A DNA stretch of 64,000 bases, taken from positions 27,810 to 91,809 of the IMG/VR virus record IMGVR_UViG_3300032287_003869. The stretch is one strand, 5' to 3'. The DNA is from a virus. A program made the position numbers and the translations under genes. How positions within the stretch are numbered: position 1 is the first letter of the stretch; each line of letters begins with the position of its first letter. Under the pieces are notes generated by a model. That model was not told where the DNA came from. It made no database searches and saw nothing but the letters and a program-made list of their open reading frames with translations. This document shows, piece after piece, positions 1 to 7,931 of this stretch.

Positions 1-282
1 GTCTCGGCATCTTTTGGCTTCTTGATGGTGATCAAATATTTGAACATTTTTTTCATCTATCAAGTGCATTATAGGACAAGTATCTAATGCTACAAAATAA
101 ATTTCATCGTAATCTTCCAATTTATTTTTTAAAAGCCATCTTGAAATATCGCTTTTCATATTCAGATGGTTTGTCATCGTGTATGAAGGTGTATTCCAAA
201 GATACCAGTGCAATAGCAAATAACACGCCGATCCATCCAAGTCGGAATGAATAAAGACATGTATTTTTTTATTGTTTTGCAT
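1..282 (-). CDS. DHH-family phosphoesterase, partial (C-terminus beyond left edge)
   Basis: An open frame runs from an ATG at 282 to the window edge (94 codons, in frame to base 1). The visible N-terminus has the signature of DHH phosphoesterases: HSDLDGSACYLL near residues 11-22, a conserved LDT near residue 71, and FDHH near residue 86, which is the name-giving DHH metal-binding motif. Family members are Mn-dependent exonucleases or nanoRNases (RecJ, NrnA). The gene lies just downstream of the helicase gp41 gene on the same strand, which fits a role in nucleic-acid metabolism. The DHHA1 domain, if present, is outside the window, so RecJ-like and NrnA-like types cannot be told apart. Confidence 0.75.
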   Translation of the reverse strand, partial: MQNNKKIHVFIHSDLDGSACYLLLHWYLWNTPSYTMTNHLNMKSDISRWLLKNKLEDYDEIYFVALDTCPIMHLIDEKNVQIFDHHQEAKRCRD

Positions 283-307
283 TGTCCATTAATTTATTGC
301 AATTACA

Positions 308-1645
308 CTAATCTTCAAGTGCTTTTATTGATTTATTGAAATCTGCCAATTCTTCAGTGTCATTTTGAATGTCTTCCTCTTCCAAGGTCAATGTTGTATA
401 ATCTATCTTCAGAACGGTAGATCCGAAATTTGGGCCAAATCGATTTTTCGCAATACCCATATTGATATATCCGTTTTCTTTATCTTCATCGCTTTGCCAA
501 ATATTAAAAATACAGTCAGCTGTATTTGCCAAGCTGATTCCCTCCGATATTTTATCCAAGCTGGGGTCTTCTTCGGAGAAACCGGATCTTGTTATCTGGG
601 AGGCACTTATGATTGGAACATTGTATGTATAGGAAATCGCTCTTAGTTGTTCAGATATGTGTTTAATTCGTTCATACATTGTTGTTCCACTTGAACTACT
701 CATCAAATTTAAGTAATCCAATACAAGGCAATCTACCTTTATTCCTCTCTGTTGGAGTTTTTTCAAATATGCTCCAACTTGGAATGGCGAAATTGTCGAT
801 GGCGGAAATTCTTTAATTAAAATTTTAGCTTCTTTGTTTCTTTTCTTAATGTCGGTCAATTGATCTTTCAGGTTGTTGAAATCTGTTTTGAGTTCAAACA
901 TTGGAATCTTGGTGAGTTTTGATGCAAATCTCATACCATACATGATTTCAGACATTTCCAAAGAAATTACAAGGGCGGTTTTGCCTTGCATGGCGACATT
1001 TGCCGCAATATTTCCCAAGAAAATGGATTTACCAACATTTGTCTGCCCAATGAAAATATACAATGCCTTTCCGTTTTCCAAAAAACCGCCGCCAATCTTG
1101 TTGTCCAGCCATTTCCAACCACTTGAAATTTTGCTTTCATTCTTTGAAAGCTCTGAAATAAAATTATCAACGTCTTCCAAAAGATTAAGACCCATCGATG
1201 ATGATAAATTGATTCCGACAGCTTGCTCCATCTTCATCAACAATTCAGCCGCATCCAATTTTCCATTATCGTGACTATTAGCCGCTTCCAACAATGTGTT
1301 GAATACGGATTTCTGTTTCAGAAAAGTCTCGGTATTTTCGAACAATTCTTCACGATTGAACTTTGTTCCATCTAAATCCTGCATTTTAATCAAAACGTTC
1401 TTATACGAATCCTTCAACTTCGGATCACTCAAATACGTTTTAATTTCACTTAAAGTAGGAACTTCATTTCTTTTAAGATAAAAGTCACGAATAATACCTA
1501 TGGTGGATTTGATGTCCTTATCGGAAAACAAATCCTCCTTTAGATAATCTATAACGGAACCCAAATATCCCTCATCGAATATGCAGTTATATACGATGAC
1601 TTTTTCATAAAAATCCAGATCTAGTTTTGCAGTTTTTTCGTCCAT
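308..1645 (-). CDS. 41: DnaB-type replicative DNA helicase (T4 gp41-like)
   Basis: Protein of 445 aa, close to T4 gp41 (475 aa). The C-terminal RecA-like ATPase shows Walker A GQTNVGKS (residues 200-207), Walker B LVLDY (307-311) and the SASQ motif (347-350). The N-terminal 150 residues are helical, as in DnaB-family N-domains. It is expected to be the hexameric 5'-3' fork helicase. No intein interrupts it, although gp41 is a known site for split inteins in environmental phages. Its start overlaps the end of the upstream glycosyltransferase gene by 25 bp. Confidence 0.93.
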   Translation of the reverse strand: MDEKTAKLDLDFYEKVIVYNCIFDEGYLGSVIDYLKEDLFSDKDIKSTIGIIRDFYLKRNEVPTLSEIKTYLSDPKLKDSYKNVLIKMQDLDGTKFNREELFENTETFLKQKSVFNTLLEAANSHDNGKLDAAELLMKMEQAVGINLSSSMGLNLLEDVDNFISELSKNESKISSGWKWLDNKIGGGFLENGKALYIFIGQTNVGKSIFLGNIAANVAMQGKTALVISLEMSEIMYGMRFASKLTKIPMFELKTDFNNLKDQLTDIKKRNKEAKILIKEFPPSTISPFQVGAYLKKLQQRGIKVDCLVLDYLNLMSSSSGTTMYERIKHISEQLRAISYTYNVPIISASQITRSGFSEEDPSLDKISEGISLANTADCIFNIWQSDEDKENGYINMGIAKNRFGPNFGSTVLKIDYTTLTLEEEDIQNDTEELADFNKSIKALED

Positions 1646-2310
1646 TTGTTTTTAAAGTATTCGTTTGATTCGTTCCAGTCTTTTGTGAATTCTCGAAGAC
1701 CTGGTGAGCTATGATCCAGCAATATTGGCCAAGTTCCTATCTTCAATTTGTTCATATTGCAAGACATGGAAAAGTCCATATCGTAATGGTGGAACATAAA
1801 TTTTTCATCAAATCTCGTATTGGTTTCTAAAACTCTTTTAGAGTTTATTGCAATAAAAACACCATCAATTATAGCAACCCTGCTAGGGGATGGTCCAAAA
1901 ACAGTCAATAAAAGTTCATTTCCAGTACCTTCCCAAGTGTGTCCAGCAAAACCTCTTAAATCCTTCCTGTCAGCCATCAAATGCCAAAGGTTTTGATTCT
2001 TTATTTGAGGGTTAATACATCCAGCCACCCCCAAAACATCGAACTTCTCCATTCCTTTCTCTATTTGATATGCTATATCCATGTTTATGAATTCCACGTC
2101 ATCGTGAACGAAGATCATATAATCGCATACGTTCGCATAGGTGTCAATACATTCGTTGTAATATTGCGACAGCCCAACTTTCGTATTGTTGTGTTTTAAT
2201 TTCAATTCAATTTTAATTTCAGAGTGCTTATTAAGCTCTTTAAAACTTTTGAAAATTTTAGTTTGACAAGGATCTGTTTTCTTTGATAGACTGCAAGCAA
2301 CAATATTCAC
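1621..2310 (-). CDS. Glycosyltransferase, StrF-like GT-A family
   Basis: Protein of 229 aa with a GTG start at 2310. It has a GT-A-like core: MIFVHDDVEF near residues 65-74 supplies a DxD-like acidic motif, and GVFIAINSKR plus FMFHHYDMDFS form the later acceptor-side motifs. This arrangement resembles the StrF-type subfamily (Glyco_tranf_2_5). The donor and acceptor cannot be read from sequence. It sits among replication genes and overlaps gp41 by 25 bp, far from the two main glycosyltransferase blocks. A sigma70-like pair (TTGAAT, 16 nt, TACAAT on the minus strand, 2344-2317) precedes it. Confidence 0.72.
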   Translation of the reverse strand: MNIVACSLSKKTDPCQTKIFKSFKELNKHSEIKIELKLKHNNTKVGLSQYYNECIDTYANVCDYMIFVHDDVEFINMDIAYQIEKGMEKFDVLGVAGCINPQIKNQNLWHLMADRKDLRGFAGHTWEGTGNELLLTVFGPSPSRVAIIDGVFIAINSKRVLETNTRFDEKFMFHHYDMDFSMSCNMNKLKIGTWPILLDHSSPGLREFTKDWNESNEYFKNKWTKKLQN

Positions 2311-2316
2311 ACGATT

Positions 2317-2344
2317 ATTGTAACAGAAAAACTAAATAATTCAA
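2317..2344 (-). promoter_or_regulatory. Possible sigma70-like promoter for the StrF-like gene
   Basis: On the minus strand TTGAAT (2344-2339) and TACAAT (2322-2317) are separated by 16 nt, upstream of the GTG at 2310. It overlaps the late-type element of the divergent gene. This is a consensus match only. Confidence 0.35.
2332..2340 (+). promoter_or_regulatory. Late-promoter-like element CTAAATAAT
   Basis: A T4-late-like AT element ends 9 nt before the ATG at 2350. It belongs to a set of about twenty similar elements in this window. Confidence 0.5.
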
Positions 2345-2349
2345 CAACT

Positions 2350-3021
2350 ATGAAAGATAAAGATCAAGTAGCTATATTCGAATCCTATAGAGAAGACATC
2401 CTCAACAAGTTTAAAAAGAGCTTGGAAGGAAACAACGAGCCAGAAATGGAACAAGAACCAATTGAAAACGATCCTTCGGACGAGGTTCCTGATTCGGTAT
2501 CAGATGAAGATTCCGACATGGATGATATTGGTGAAATCGAACTTCCTAAAAAGAAAAACGTAATTGTTCGTTCACAAGAAATTGGAATTCAAATGCATCC
2601 TCAGCTTAGAGAAATTTTAAGACATCTTCCGGATACTATTGAAGACGTTGATGTTCTTTCATCTATTAAAGATGCTATCAAGGAAGTGAATGCTGACTTG
2701 GCAGATGAAGACCATATAAAAGATTCCCCTCTTTCAATTTATGATGATTTAATTAATTCTGGAATTTATTCCGAAGAAGAAGTTGATTCAGATGATTTGG
2801 AAGACAAAGAAATTGACGTTCTTCAAAGCATGGAAGACGATGACTACTCAGACGATTCCGATATTGAGAACGAATTCGATCTTAGTAAGAAAACTCGTAG
2901 GGAAAGAGAAGATTTTCGTTCTGGAATGAGGGGCGATGTTGAGAGATCAAAGGCTGAGGATTACCTTCGCCAAATGGGTGTCGATTGGGAGGATCGTGGT
3001 CTTCCTGAAAACGATTACTAA
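2350..3021 (+). CDS. Very acidic protein of unknown function, possible virion or scaffold protein
   Basis: Protein of 223 aa, unusually rich in Asp and Glu (long acidic stretches around residues 35-70 and 140-180), with a basic/polar C-terminus. I do not recognise a family. The start MKDKDQVAIFESY closely resembles the start of the protein at 26240 (MRDKDAQLIFESY) and contains IFE at residues 9-11, so it may carry the same capsid-directed leader seen in the 18.8-29 kb cluster. A late-type element precedes it. It is the only plus-strand gene among minus-strand replication genes and converges with the next gene by 4 bp. Strong acidity would suit a scaffold or DNA-mimic protein, but that is inference. 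Confidence 0.7.
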   Translation: MKDKDQVAIFESYREDILNKFKKSLEGNNEPEMEQEPIENDPSDEVPDSVSDEDSDMDDIGEIELPKKKNVIVRSQEIGIQMHPQLREILRHLPDTIEDVDVLSSIKDAIKEVNADLADEDHIKDSPLSIYDDLINSGIYSEEEVDSDDLEDKEIDVLQSMEDDDYSDDSDIENEFDLSKKTRREREDFRSGMRGDVERSKAEDYLRQMGVDWEDRGLPENDY

Positions 3022-3659
3022 TTAATCGAGCAATCGCAAGAGGCTACATTTGTAATTCCCTCTTTCGTTAACAAATACAATTCACCATCTTCGAGGGGTT
3101 CCGACCCCTCGAATTTTGTTGTAGAGAAAGTATTTTCGTAAATATCCGCATACAGATCGGTATTGCATTTAAACAAAAATGTATTTCTGCTGTCCAAATC
3201 ATGTATCCACATTGCATAGCTTCCTTCCATTAAGGAAACTGCTTGTTCTATAACATGAACATCGCTACCATCTCCTTCTGTTTGTTCATATACAAAATTC
3301 AACAAAGCAAACAATACTCTGCTGTTTAACGTTGGATCAGATATAGAACCTTTAAAGTCTTCTATTACTTCCTTTTTATTGGTTATATTTCCTATGCAGG
3401 AAACTATCCACTTGTTACTTATAAGAGGATTCATTGAATCTGAATCAAACTCTTTTGTTCTTTTCTCGCTGATTCCTAAAAATGTATTATATTTCCTTCT
3501 AGGAAATTTGAAATCCTCAGCTAAAACATGAACTTTATATATGTCGAATAAATCATCCCTCAAAAGAAGCATAGAATTGTTTTTTTTAACTTTCCCACTA
3601 TTCAGCTTCTGAAGTTCTAGGAACTTTGATTTATTATTCGACCCGTATATAGTGTTCAT
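3018..3659 (-). CDS. Ntn-hydrolase / class II glutamine amidotransferase-like protein, lacking the catalytic Cys
   Basis: Protein of 213 aa. The middle and C-terminal parts resemble the class II amidotransferase (GlmS/PurF N-domain) fold: WIVSCIGNITNKKEV matches the 'NG.I.N..E' region, SRVLFALLNFVYEQ the helix after it, and GSYAMWIHDLDSRNTFLFKC the paired strands. Active family members begin Met-Cys-Gly with Cys as nucleophile; here the N-terminus is MNTIYGSN, so activity is doubtful or the N-terminus is altered. It overlaps the upstream AAA+ gene by 4 bp, indicating a co-translated pair. The fold call is by pattern only. Confidence 0.5.
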   Translation of the reverse strand: MNTIYGSNNKSKFLELQKLNSGKVKKNNSMLLLRDDLFDIYKVHVLAEDFKFPRRKYNTFLGISEKRTKEFDSDSMNPLISNKWIVSCIGNITNKKEVIEDFKGSISDPTLNSRVLFALLNFVYEQTEGDGSDVHVIEQAVSLMEGSYAMWIHDLDSRNTFLFKCNTDLYADIYENTFSTTKFEGSEPLEDGELYLLTKEGITNVASCDCSIN

Positions 3660-4915
3660 TTTCCAAATCCTACAATTCTATCGCTTTTTTCTTCTTCCTT
3701 ATAAAATTTATTATCATCATTGATGTTGTAAATCTCACTCAATGACATTGGTTCTTTAATGGATTCTATTTGGGAATCCTTGAATTTCAAAGAATTGGCT
3801 AATTTTTTAGAGTCTTCTATCGAGAGTTTATCAAACTTATAGTCTGCCATTGTTCTACCCTTTCTTCTTAAAGCCTTATCGATTTTAGTCTCATCGCAGT
3901 TATATGTGATAATAATGGAAGCTTGAATCATGTCTGAAAGTATACCGTCAGATAGATTCAAAATTGTTGAAATGTACTCGTTATCCTGTCTTTCTCTGGA
4001 AATCAATATTTTTTCAGCATCTTCCAAGATAATTACACATTTCTTTCTTTTTACTAAAATTGAAAAAATGTCAGGATCGGATATGAATTTTTCGATAAAA
4101 CTTGTTGGAATAAAAATAAATTCCTTATTGATAACACTTGTTAGATATTTCACGAAACTACTCTTCCCTGTACCTGGATCTCCGTGAAACATATAAAGTC
4201 CTTTATTATTCGCTTTCAGTTTGTGTATAATTTTATCATACACTGGTTTGAATTTTTGCCCATAGTTTAACTCCAAATCAATCTTCGGAACCTTAATATC
4301 TAGCGGTTCGAAGTCATACTCCCCATATTGATTTTTCATCAACACAGAAACGAAGTTTCTTTCCGAACATTCTATTTTAAATTTCTCCAAAAATTTGAAC
4401 TCATCCATGAATTCCTTTGAAATGAATTTATAACTAGGATAATGAATCGTTATATTGATCTTCGAATTGTTTTCATCTATCTTTTTTAGATTTTCATCCT
4501 TTTCATCTGACGTTTCTGGACTGTATCTATGAGTTTCTGGCATCAAAAACTCATAATCATCATCCCCTTGGAATGTTGATTCCTTTTCGCTCCTTTCGTT
4601 CAACCCCAATATTATGATATATTCGTTGTGATAAAAATAAAAATTGGGTTTTTTTCTCTTACATACATGATTCAAAATATTTTTGAAGTCCAATTTTTTC
4701 TTTAAAGAATCAACTGACATTGAAAAACCAGAATGATACATAAATGTAAAATTCTTAAAACAATACTCTAAAAGAGAAAGATCGAATGATTCTGAAAAAT
4801 TTACACTAGAACATTCGGTATTATAAAGTTTTTCATAAAATCTTTTTACATTAAAATTATGCTGATGTGGATCAGATGCATGTAAATCTAATTCTTTTAT
4901 TTCTAATGTTTTCAT
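3656..4915 (-). CDS. AAA+ ATPase
   Basis: Protein of 419 aa. The N-terminal 230 residues are unrecognised. An AAA+ domain follows: Walker A GDPGTGKSS (245-253), Walker B CVIILEDAE (293-301) and an arginine-finger region ALRRKGR (348-354), which resembles BCS1/FtsH-type AAA modules. It probably remodels a protein or nucleoprotein complex; the partner is unknown. Its stop overlaps the start of the Ntn-hydrolase-like gene, suggesting that the two products work together. The ThyX gene ends up immediately upstream. Confidence 0.8.
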   Translation of the reverse strand: MKTLEIKELDLHASDPHQHNFNVKRFYEKLYNTECSSVNFSESFDLSLLEYCFKNFTFMYHSGFSMSVDSLKKKLDFKNILNHVCKRKKPNFYFYHNEYIIILGLNERSEKESTFQGDDDYEFLMPETHRYSPETSDEKDENLKKIDENNSKINITIHYPSYKFISKEFMDEFKFLEKFKIECSERNFVSVLMKNQYGEYDFEPLDIKVPKIDLELNYGQKFKPVYDKIIHKLKANNKGLYMFHGDPGTGKSSFVKYLTSVINKEFIFIPTSFIEKFISDPDIFSILVKRKKCVIILEDAEKILISRERQDNEYISTILNLSDGILSDMIQASIIITYNCDETKIDKALRRKGRTMADYKFDKLSIEDSKKLANSLKFKDSQIESIKEPMSLSEIYNINDDNKFYKEEEKSDRIVGFGK

Positions 4916-4919
4916 TTTT

Positions 4920-5558
4920 TCAATTCCAATTTAGTGCTTTTGATATATTTGGGAAGTTCAATTTAAATATTTTTTGAATTTCTACCGCTATATTTCTATG
5001 TTCTTTTTGAGTGTCTTGTTTTGTTCTGAGTTGCAAGTAGTGTATAAAACTACGGATGTTGCCTGACATGTAAAGAGTTGTTTGAGCGCATAAAGGCAAA
5101 ACCATTCTTGCACATTCTTTAGCCACGCCTTCCCTAAGAAGCTTTTCGTATGTTTTAATAGAAAAATCAATAGCATATTTTGCAGCATTGTTTAAAACAA
5201 CATCAGCCATTACTTCTTCACTGCTTTGTCTGTTTTTTATCTCTTGTTTTCTTAGCTCAAGATTCTCCATTTCTGTCGTTTCCGAATACCTCTGAGAGAA
5301 CTCTTGAAAATTAAAACTTTTATGCCTAAGTACTTGAGCGGCAATAGCTCTCGATGTTTTAATTTCAACGGTCATACTAGCCTGTTCAAATATAGACCAA
5401 TGACCATGATCTATGCAATATTTCAATAATTTAGGAGCAGTTTCCGTGTTGAGTTGATTGCTGGGATTGGATACTCTGGCGCAGTATCCAATTAAATCCT
5501 CAGCTGTTTTCAACCCTTCAATTTCAGGTTTTGTTATAGAAATTAGTTTAACAGTCAT
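4920..5558 (-). CDS. thyX: Flavin-dependent thymidylate synthase ThyX
   Basis: Protein of 212 aa when started at the ATG at 5558 (MTVKLIS); a longer frame to 5594 would run deep into the upstream gene. The ThyX signature RHRxxSxNxxSxRYS appears as RHKSFNFQEFSQRYS near residues 77-91, with a downstream RSFIHYLQLRT active-site helix containing the conserved RxxxxxxxLR arginines. ThyX makes dTMP from dUMP using FADH2 and methylene-THF. The start overlaps the end of the thermonuclease-like gene by 11 bp. With NrdA/NrdB it supplies dNTPs for phage replication. Confidence 0.93.
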   Translation of the reverse strand: MTVKLISITKPEIEGLKTAEDLIGYCARVSNPSNQLNTETAPKLLKYCIDHGHWSIFEQASMTVEIKTSRAIAAQVLRHKSFNFQEFSQRYSETTEMENLELRKQEIKNRQSSEEVMADVVLNNAAKYAIDFSIKTYEKLLREGVAKECARMVLPLCAQTTLYMSGNIRSFIHYLQLRTKQDTQKEHRNIAVEIQKIFKLNFPNISKALNWN

Positions 5559-5880
5559 ATGGCTTGGCGAATCCCTCTTTAACCAAAAGATCATTCACAT
5601 TTTTACCATCAACGGAAACTATACCCAACCAACGACCATATTTTTCCTTTTTGTCTTTGATTGTTTCTAGAATGATTTCCTTATTGATGGTTAATTCGCT
5701 CAAACGATCTCTACTAGTGAATCCAAGTGATCTAAATTCACCTTTTAATTCTGGTGCATTGATACCATAGAGTCTGATAATTTGATCTTTTAACCAAACG
5801 CCAAAACCCAAATCAATATCTACAGTGAAGGTGTCGCCATCGTGAACCGATTTCACGATGGCTCTATAATTATATTTCAA
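5548..5880 (-). CDS. Thermonuclease (staphylococcal nuclease-like) protein
   Basis: Protein of 110 aa corresponding to a single SNase OB-fold domain. HDGDTFTVDIDLG near residues 13-25 carries the Ca-binding Asp, IRLYGINAPE near 35-44 carries the catalytic Arg and Asp/Glu region, and YGRWLGIVSVDG near 81-92 carries the second Arg. No signal peptide is visible, so it is likely an intracellular nuclease. It overlaps thyX by 11 bp and the small upstream gene by 4 bp, so the three form a tight operon. Confidence 0.85.
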   Translation of the reverse strand: MKYNYRAIVKSVHDGDTFTVDIDLGFGVWLKDQIIRLYGINAPELKGEFRSLGFTSRDRLSELTINKEIILETIKDKKEKYGRWLGIVSVDGKNVNDLLVKEGFAKPYDC

Positions 5881-6113
5881 TCAGCCTCCTCTTGTGTTTG
5901 AGGAGATTTCTTTCTTTGGTTTCTTTCTTGCTTCTGAGCTTTAACGGCCCTCTTCTGATCTTCAGAAAGAATCCCAAGAATATCTTCCCTCCAAGTTCTA
6001 TTGGCTTCCTTTCGAGAAAGGGTAGTACTTCCTTTGGGTGCTACTCTTTTTAGTTGTTCTCTGATCTCCTGCATGATAGGAGACTTAATTGATTTCCACG
6101 TTGCTAGGTTCAT
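5877..6113 (-). CDS. Small basic protein of unknown function
   Basis: Protein of 78 aa, rich in Lys, Arg and Gln, with a highly charged C-terminus. No family is recognised. It lies 3 nt downstream of the uvsX C-terminal gene and overlaps the nuclease gene by 4 bp, so it is probably read in the same transcript. Confidence 0.6.
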   Translation of the reverse strand: MNLATWKSIKSPIMQEIREQLKRVAPKGSTTLSRKEANRTWREDILGILSEDQKRAVKAQKQERNQRKKSPQTQEEAD

Positions 6114-6116
6114 ATG

Positions 6117-6809
6117 TTATTCATTTTCCTTTTCTGTTGAGTTTTCATTTTTAAATGCTAGTTCTTTTTGTAATTTTTCATCCAGCACAGGAAGAATCTT
6201 TTCCCATACTTCGTTGTTATCTCTAAATTCTTTATAAAATCCAAGACTTTCACCGTTAAAAGCATAACGATGTCCTTGTTTTTCCAAAACACCATATGCT
6301 TCGGCCATTTCCAATAAACCAGAATACTTTGCTAGACCAGTTTTGAAATTCAAATATAATTCTGTCTCTAGGAATGGTGTCACGAATCGATTCTTTGTGG
6401 TTAGAAATCGTAATGTAAGTCCATTGACATCTTTGGACATTGAAGTGGATTCTTCCACTGCATTCTTGTTGTCCAACTTCGATGCTTTCTCTTGCTTCAT
6501 TGACATTTGAACAAGAACGCTAGACATGTACAGAGGACCAGAACCTCCAGCTTGGCTTTTTACAAGTGTGGGATATAGGGCGCCTGGATTATCATATGTA
6601 TGGTTAGAAAACAATACAGGACAATTTGCCTTGGATGCTGAGTGTGTAATGGCCCTCAACATGCTTTTACAATTGTGGCTTATTATTTTATCGTCTGTTA
6701 TGCAAAAAGTTTCATCTTCATCTACTGTAATATCTATTAGATTTTTATCCTCAATGATATTTTCTATTTCTAGAATTTCAATTTCTTCGTAGTTATTTTC
6801 AATGTACAT
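6117..6809 (-). CDS. uvsX: Split intein C-part (IntC) fused to UvsX C-terminal half
   Basis: Protein of 230 aa. Residues 1-46 are an intein C-fragment: block F appears as LIDITVDEDETFCITDD and block G as IISHN, ending in the His-Asn pair that cleaves at the C-terminal junction. Residue 47 is the Cys+1 nucleophile and begins the C-extein. The extein resumes RecA/UvsX exactly where the other gene stops: CKSMLRAITHSASKAN, then VLFSNHTYDNP and GGSGPLYMSS match T4 UvsX strands after the L1 region. Joined to the N-extein (189 aa) the product would be about 373 aa, close to T4 UvsX (391 aa). Its ATG overlaps the end of the endonuclease gene by 11 bp. Confidence 0.93.
   Translation of the reverse strand: MYIENNYEEIEILEIENIIEDKNLIDITVDEDETFCITDDKIISHNCKSMLRAITHSASKANCPVLFSNHTYDNPGALYPTLVKSQAGGSGPLYMSSVLVQMSMKQEKASKLDNKNAVEESTSMSKDVNGLTLRFLTTKNRFVTPFLETELYLNFKTGLAKYSGLLEMAEAYGVLEKQGHRYAFNGESLGFYKEFRDNNEVWEKILPVLDEKLQKELAFKNENSTEKENE
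6672..6809 (-). other. Intein C-fragment coding segment (IntC, 46 aa)
   Basis: Starts at its own ATG (6809) and ends with the codons for His-Asn at 6677-6672, followed by the TGT for Cys+1 at 6671-6669. A length of 46 residues is in the range of natural split-intein C-fragments. Confidence 0.9.
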
Positions 6810-7899
6810 ATGTTTTTATTTCTTTGTTATTTTTGATTATATTGATGTTTTGAACTATGTCAAGTATTAGTTTTTCTTCGTTTTCTTTAAATGATTTTTC
6901 CCAAACAATTATTACTGGTAGTTTTAATTCGCTCTTCAATTCTTCTATTCTGTAATTATCTTTTTCCCATTTTTCTTTCACTAAAATTTTACTGTAACTT
7001 ATGCCTATAATGTCATCTGCTTTATATATTTCCGGATTACCGTGCCAAAAATCACCATAAAATTCAATAATGACCAAATCTTTTATTAAAAGATCCATGT
7101 GATATTTCCAATGCGGATTTTCTCTAATATATTCGTTTTCTTGTAAATTTAATACAGTTATAAGTTTAGATATAAACTTTTTTGCTATTTTACTATTACC
7201 GTCAAAATCAGTTCTCCCAAATAAACCGGACGATCCTTTTTTATTGTATGCCTTCATTCTATTATCAGTCCACTCTTTCCATTTTTCAGAAGATAATTGA
7301 TTCAAAGTGTCCAATCTATTTTTAACCATTTTTTCTAAAATTTCTGGAACTTTTGTATTATGAGGAACTCCCAATTTTCTCATATATGTATTTTTGGTTT
7401 TTTCGTAAAATACTTCTTTATAATTTTCTCCATATCTTTCTGTCAATATTTGGTTTTTATTTTTAATAACATTTGGATCCATTATAACAAACTCAAAACC
7501 ATACTTTTCTAAACATGTTTTTTTTCTTTTTTCTAGACCATTTTTAGAATTTTCTGAACTTGTGCAAGTTAAACACATTTTGCTAAAATGCGAAGATGGT
7601 TTTAATTTTTCCGTATTTTCCGATAGTTTAAATGAAATTTGTTTCGATAATAAAGTTTTGCCCAAACTACGTCCGCATATATTGCATAATTTTTCAATTT
7701 CTATTTTTTCATGCCATTTAAAATTTAAAGAAACATCTTTACCCATATAATCGCAATACCATTTATATATTATTTGATTTTTAGGTTTTGATATAAAAGG
7801 TTTAACTTTTAAATTTTTAATCAAATTTAAATTATGTAAAGATTTTTCTGTCAATTTTACATTGTGTTTTTTAAAAAAATCTATGAATATATTTACCAT
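6799..7899 (-). CDS. Free-standing Vsr-like (EDxHD-type) homing endonuclease between the uvsX halves
   Basis: Protein of 366 aa. The order is: an N-terminal zinc-finger-like region (LCNICG and MCLTCTSS, two CxxC pairs, near residues 70-105); repeated 'KYG...' segments (CLEKYGFEF, LTERYGENY, MRKLGVPHN) of a kind seen as DNA-binding repeats in homing endonucleases; and a C-terminal nuclease domain with HWKYHMDLLIKDLVIIEFYG and DFWHGNP, the pattern of Vsr / EDxHD nucleases. It has its own start (7899), lies 32 bp after the IntN stop and overlaps IntC by 11 bp. It is expected to cut intein-less uvsX alleles and drive homing of the whole insert. It is more AT-rich than its neighbours. Confidence 0.88.
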   Translation of the reverse strand: MVNIFIDFFKKHNVKLTEKSLHNLNLIKNLKVKPFISKPKNQIIYKWYCDYMGKDVSLNFKWHEKIEIEKLCNICGRSLGKTLLSKQISFKLSENTEKLKPSSHFSKMCLTCTSSENSKNGLEKRKKTCLEKYGFEFVIMDPNVIKNKNQILTERYGENYKEVFYEKTKNTYMRKLGVPHNTKVPEILEKMVKNRLDTLNQLSSEKWKEWTDNRMKAYNKKGSSGLFGRTDFDGNSKIAKKFISKLITVLNLQENEYIRENPHWKYHMDLLIKDLVIIEFYGDFWHGNPEIYKADDIIGISYSKILVKEKWEKDNYRIEELKSELKLPVIIVWEKSFKENEEKLILDIVQNINIIKNNKEIKTYVH

Positions 7900-7931
7900 A
7901 TATTCATATTTATATCTTTTGCTCTAATTTT

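Noticed and set aside
308-1645. Possible split intein in the gp41 helicase, a known site
   Set aside because: All helicase motifs lie in one uninterrupted 445-aa frame.
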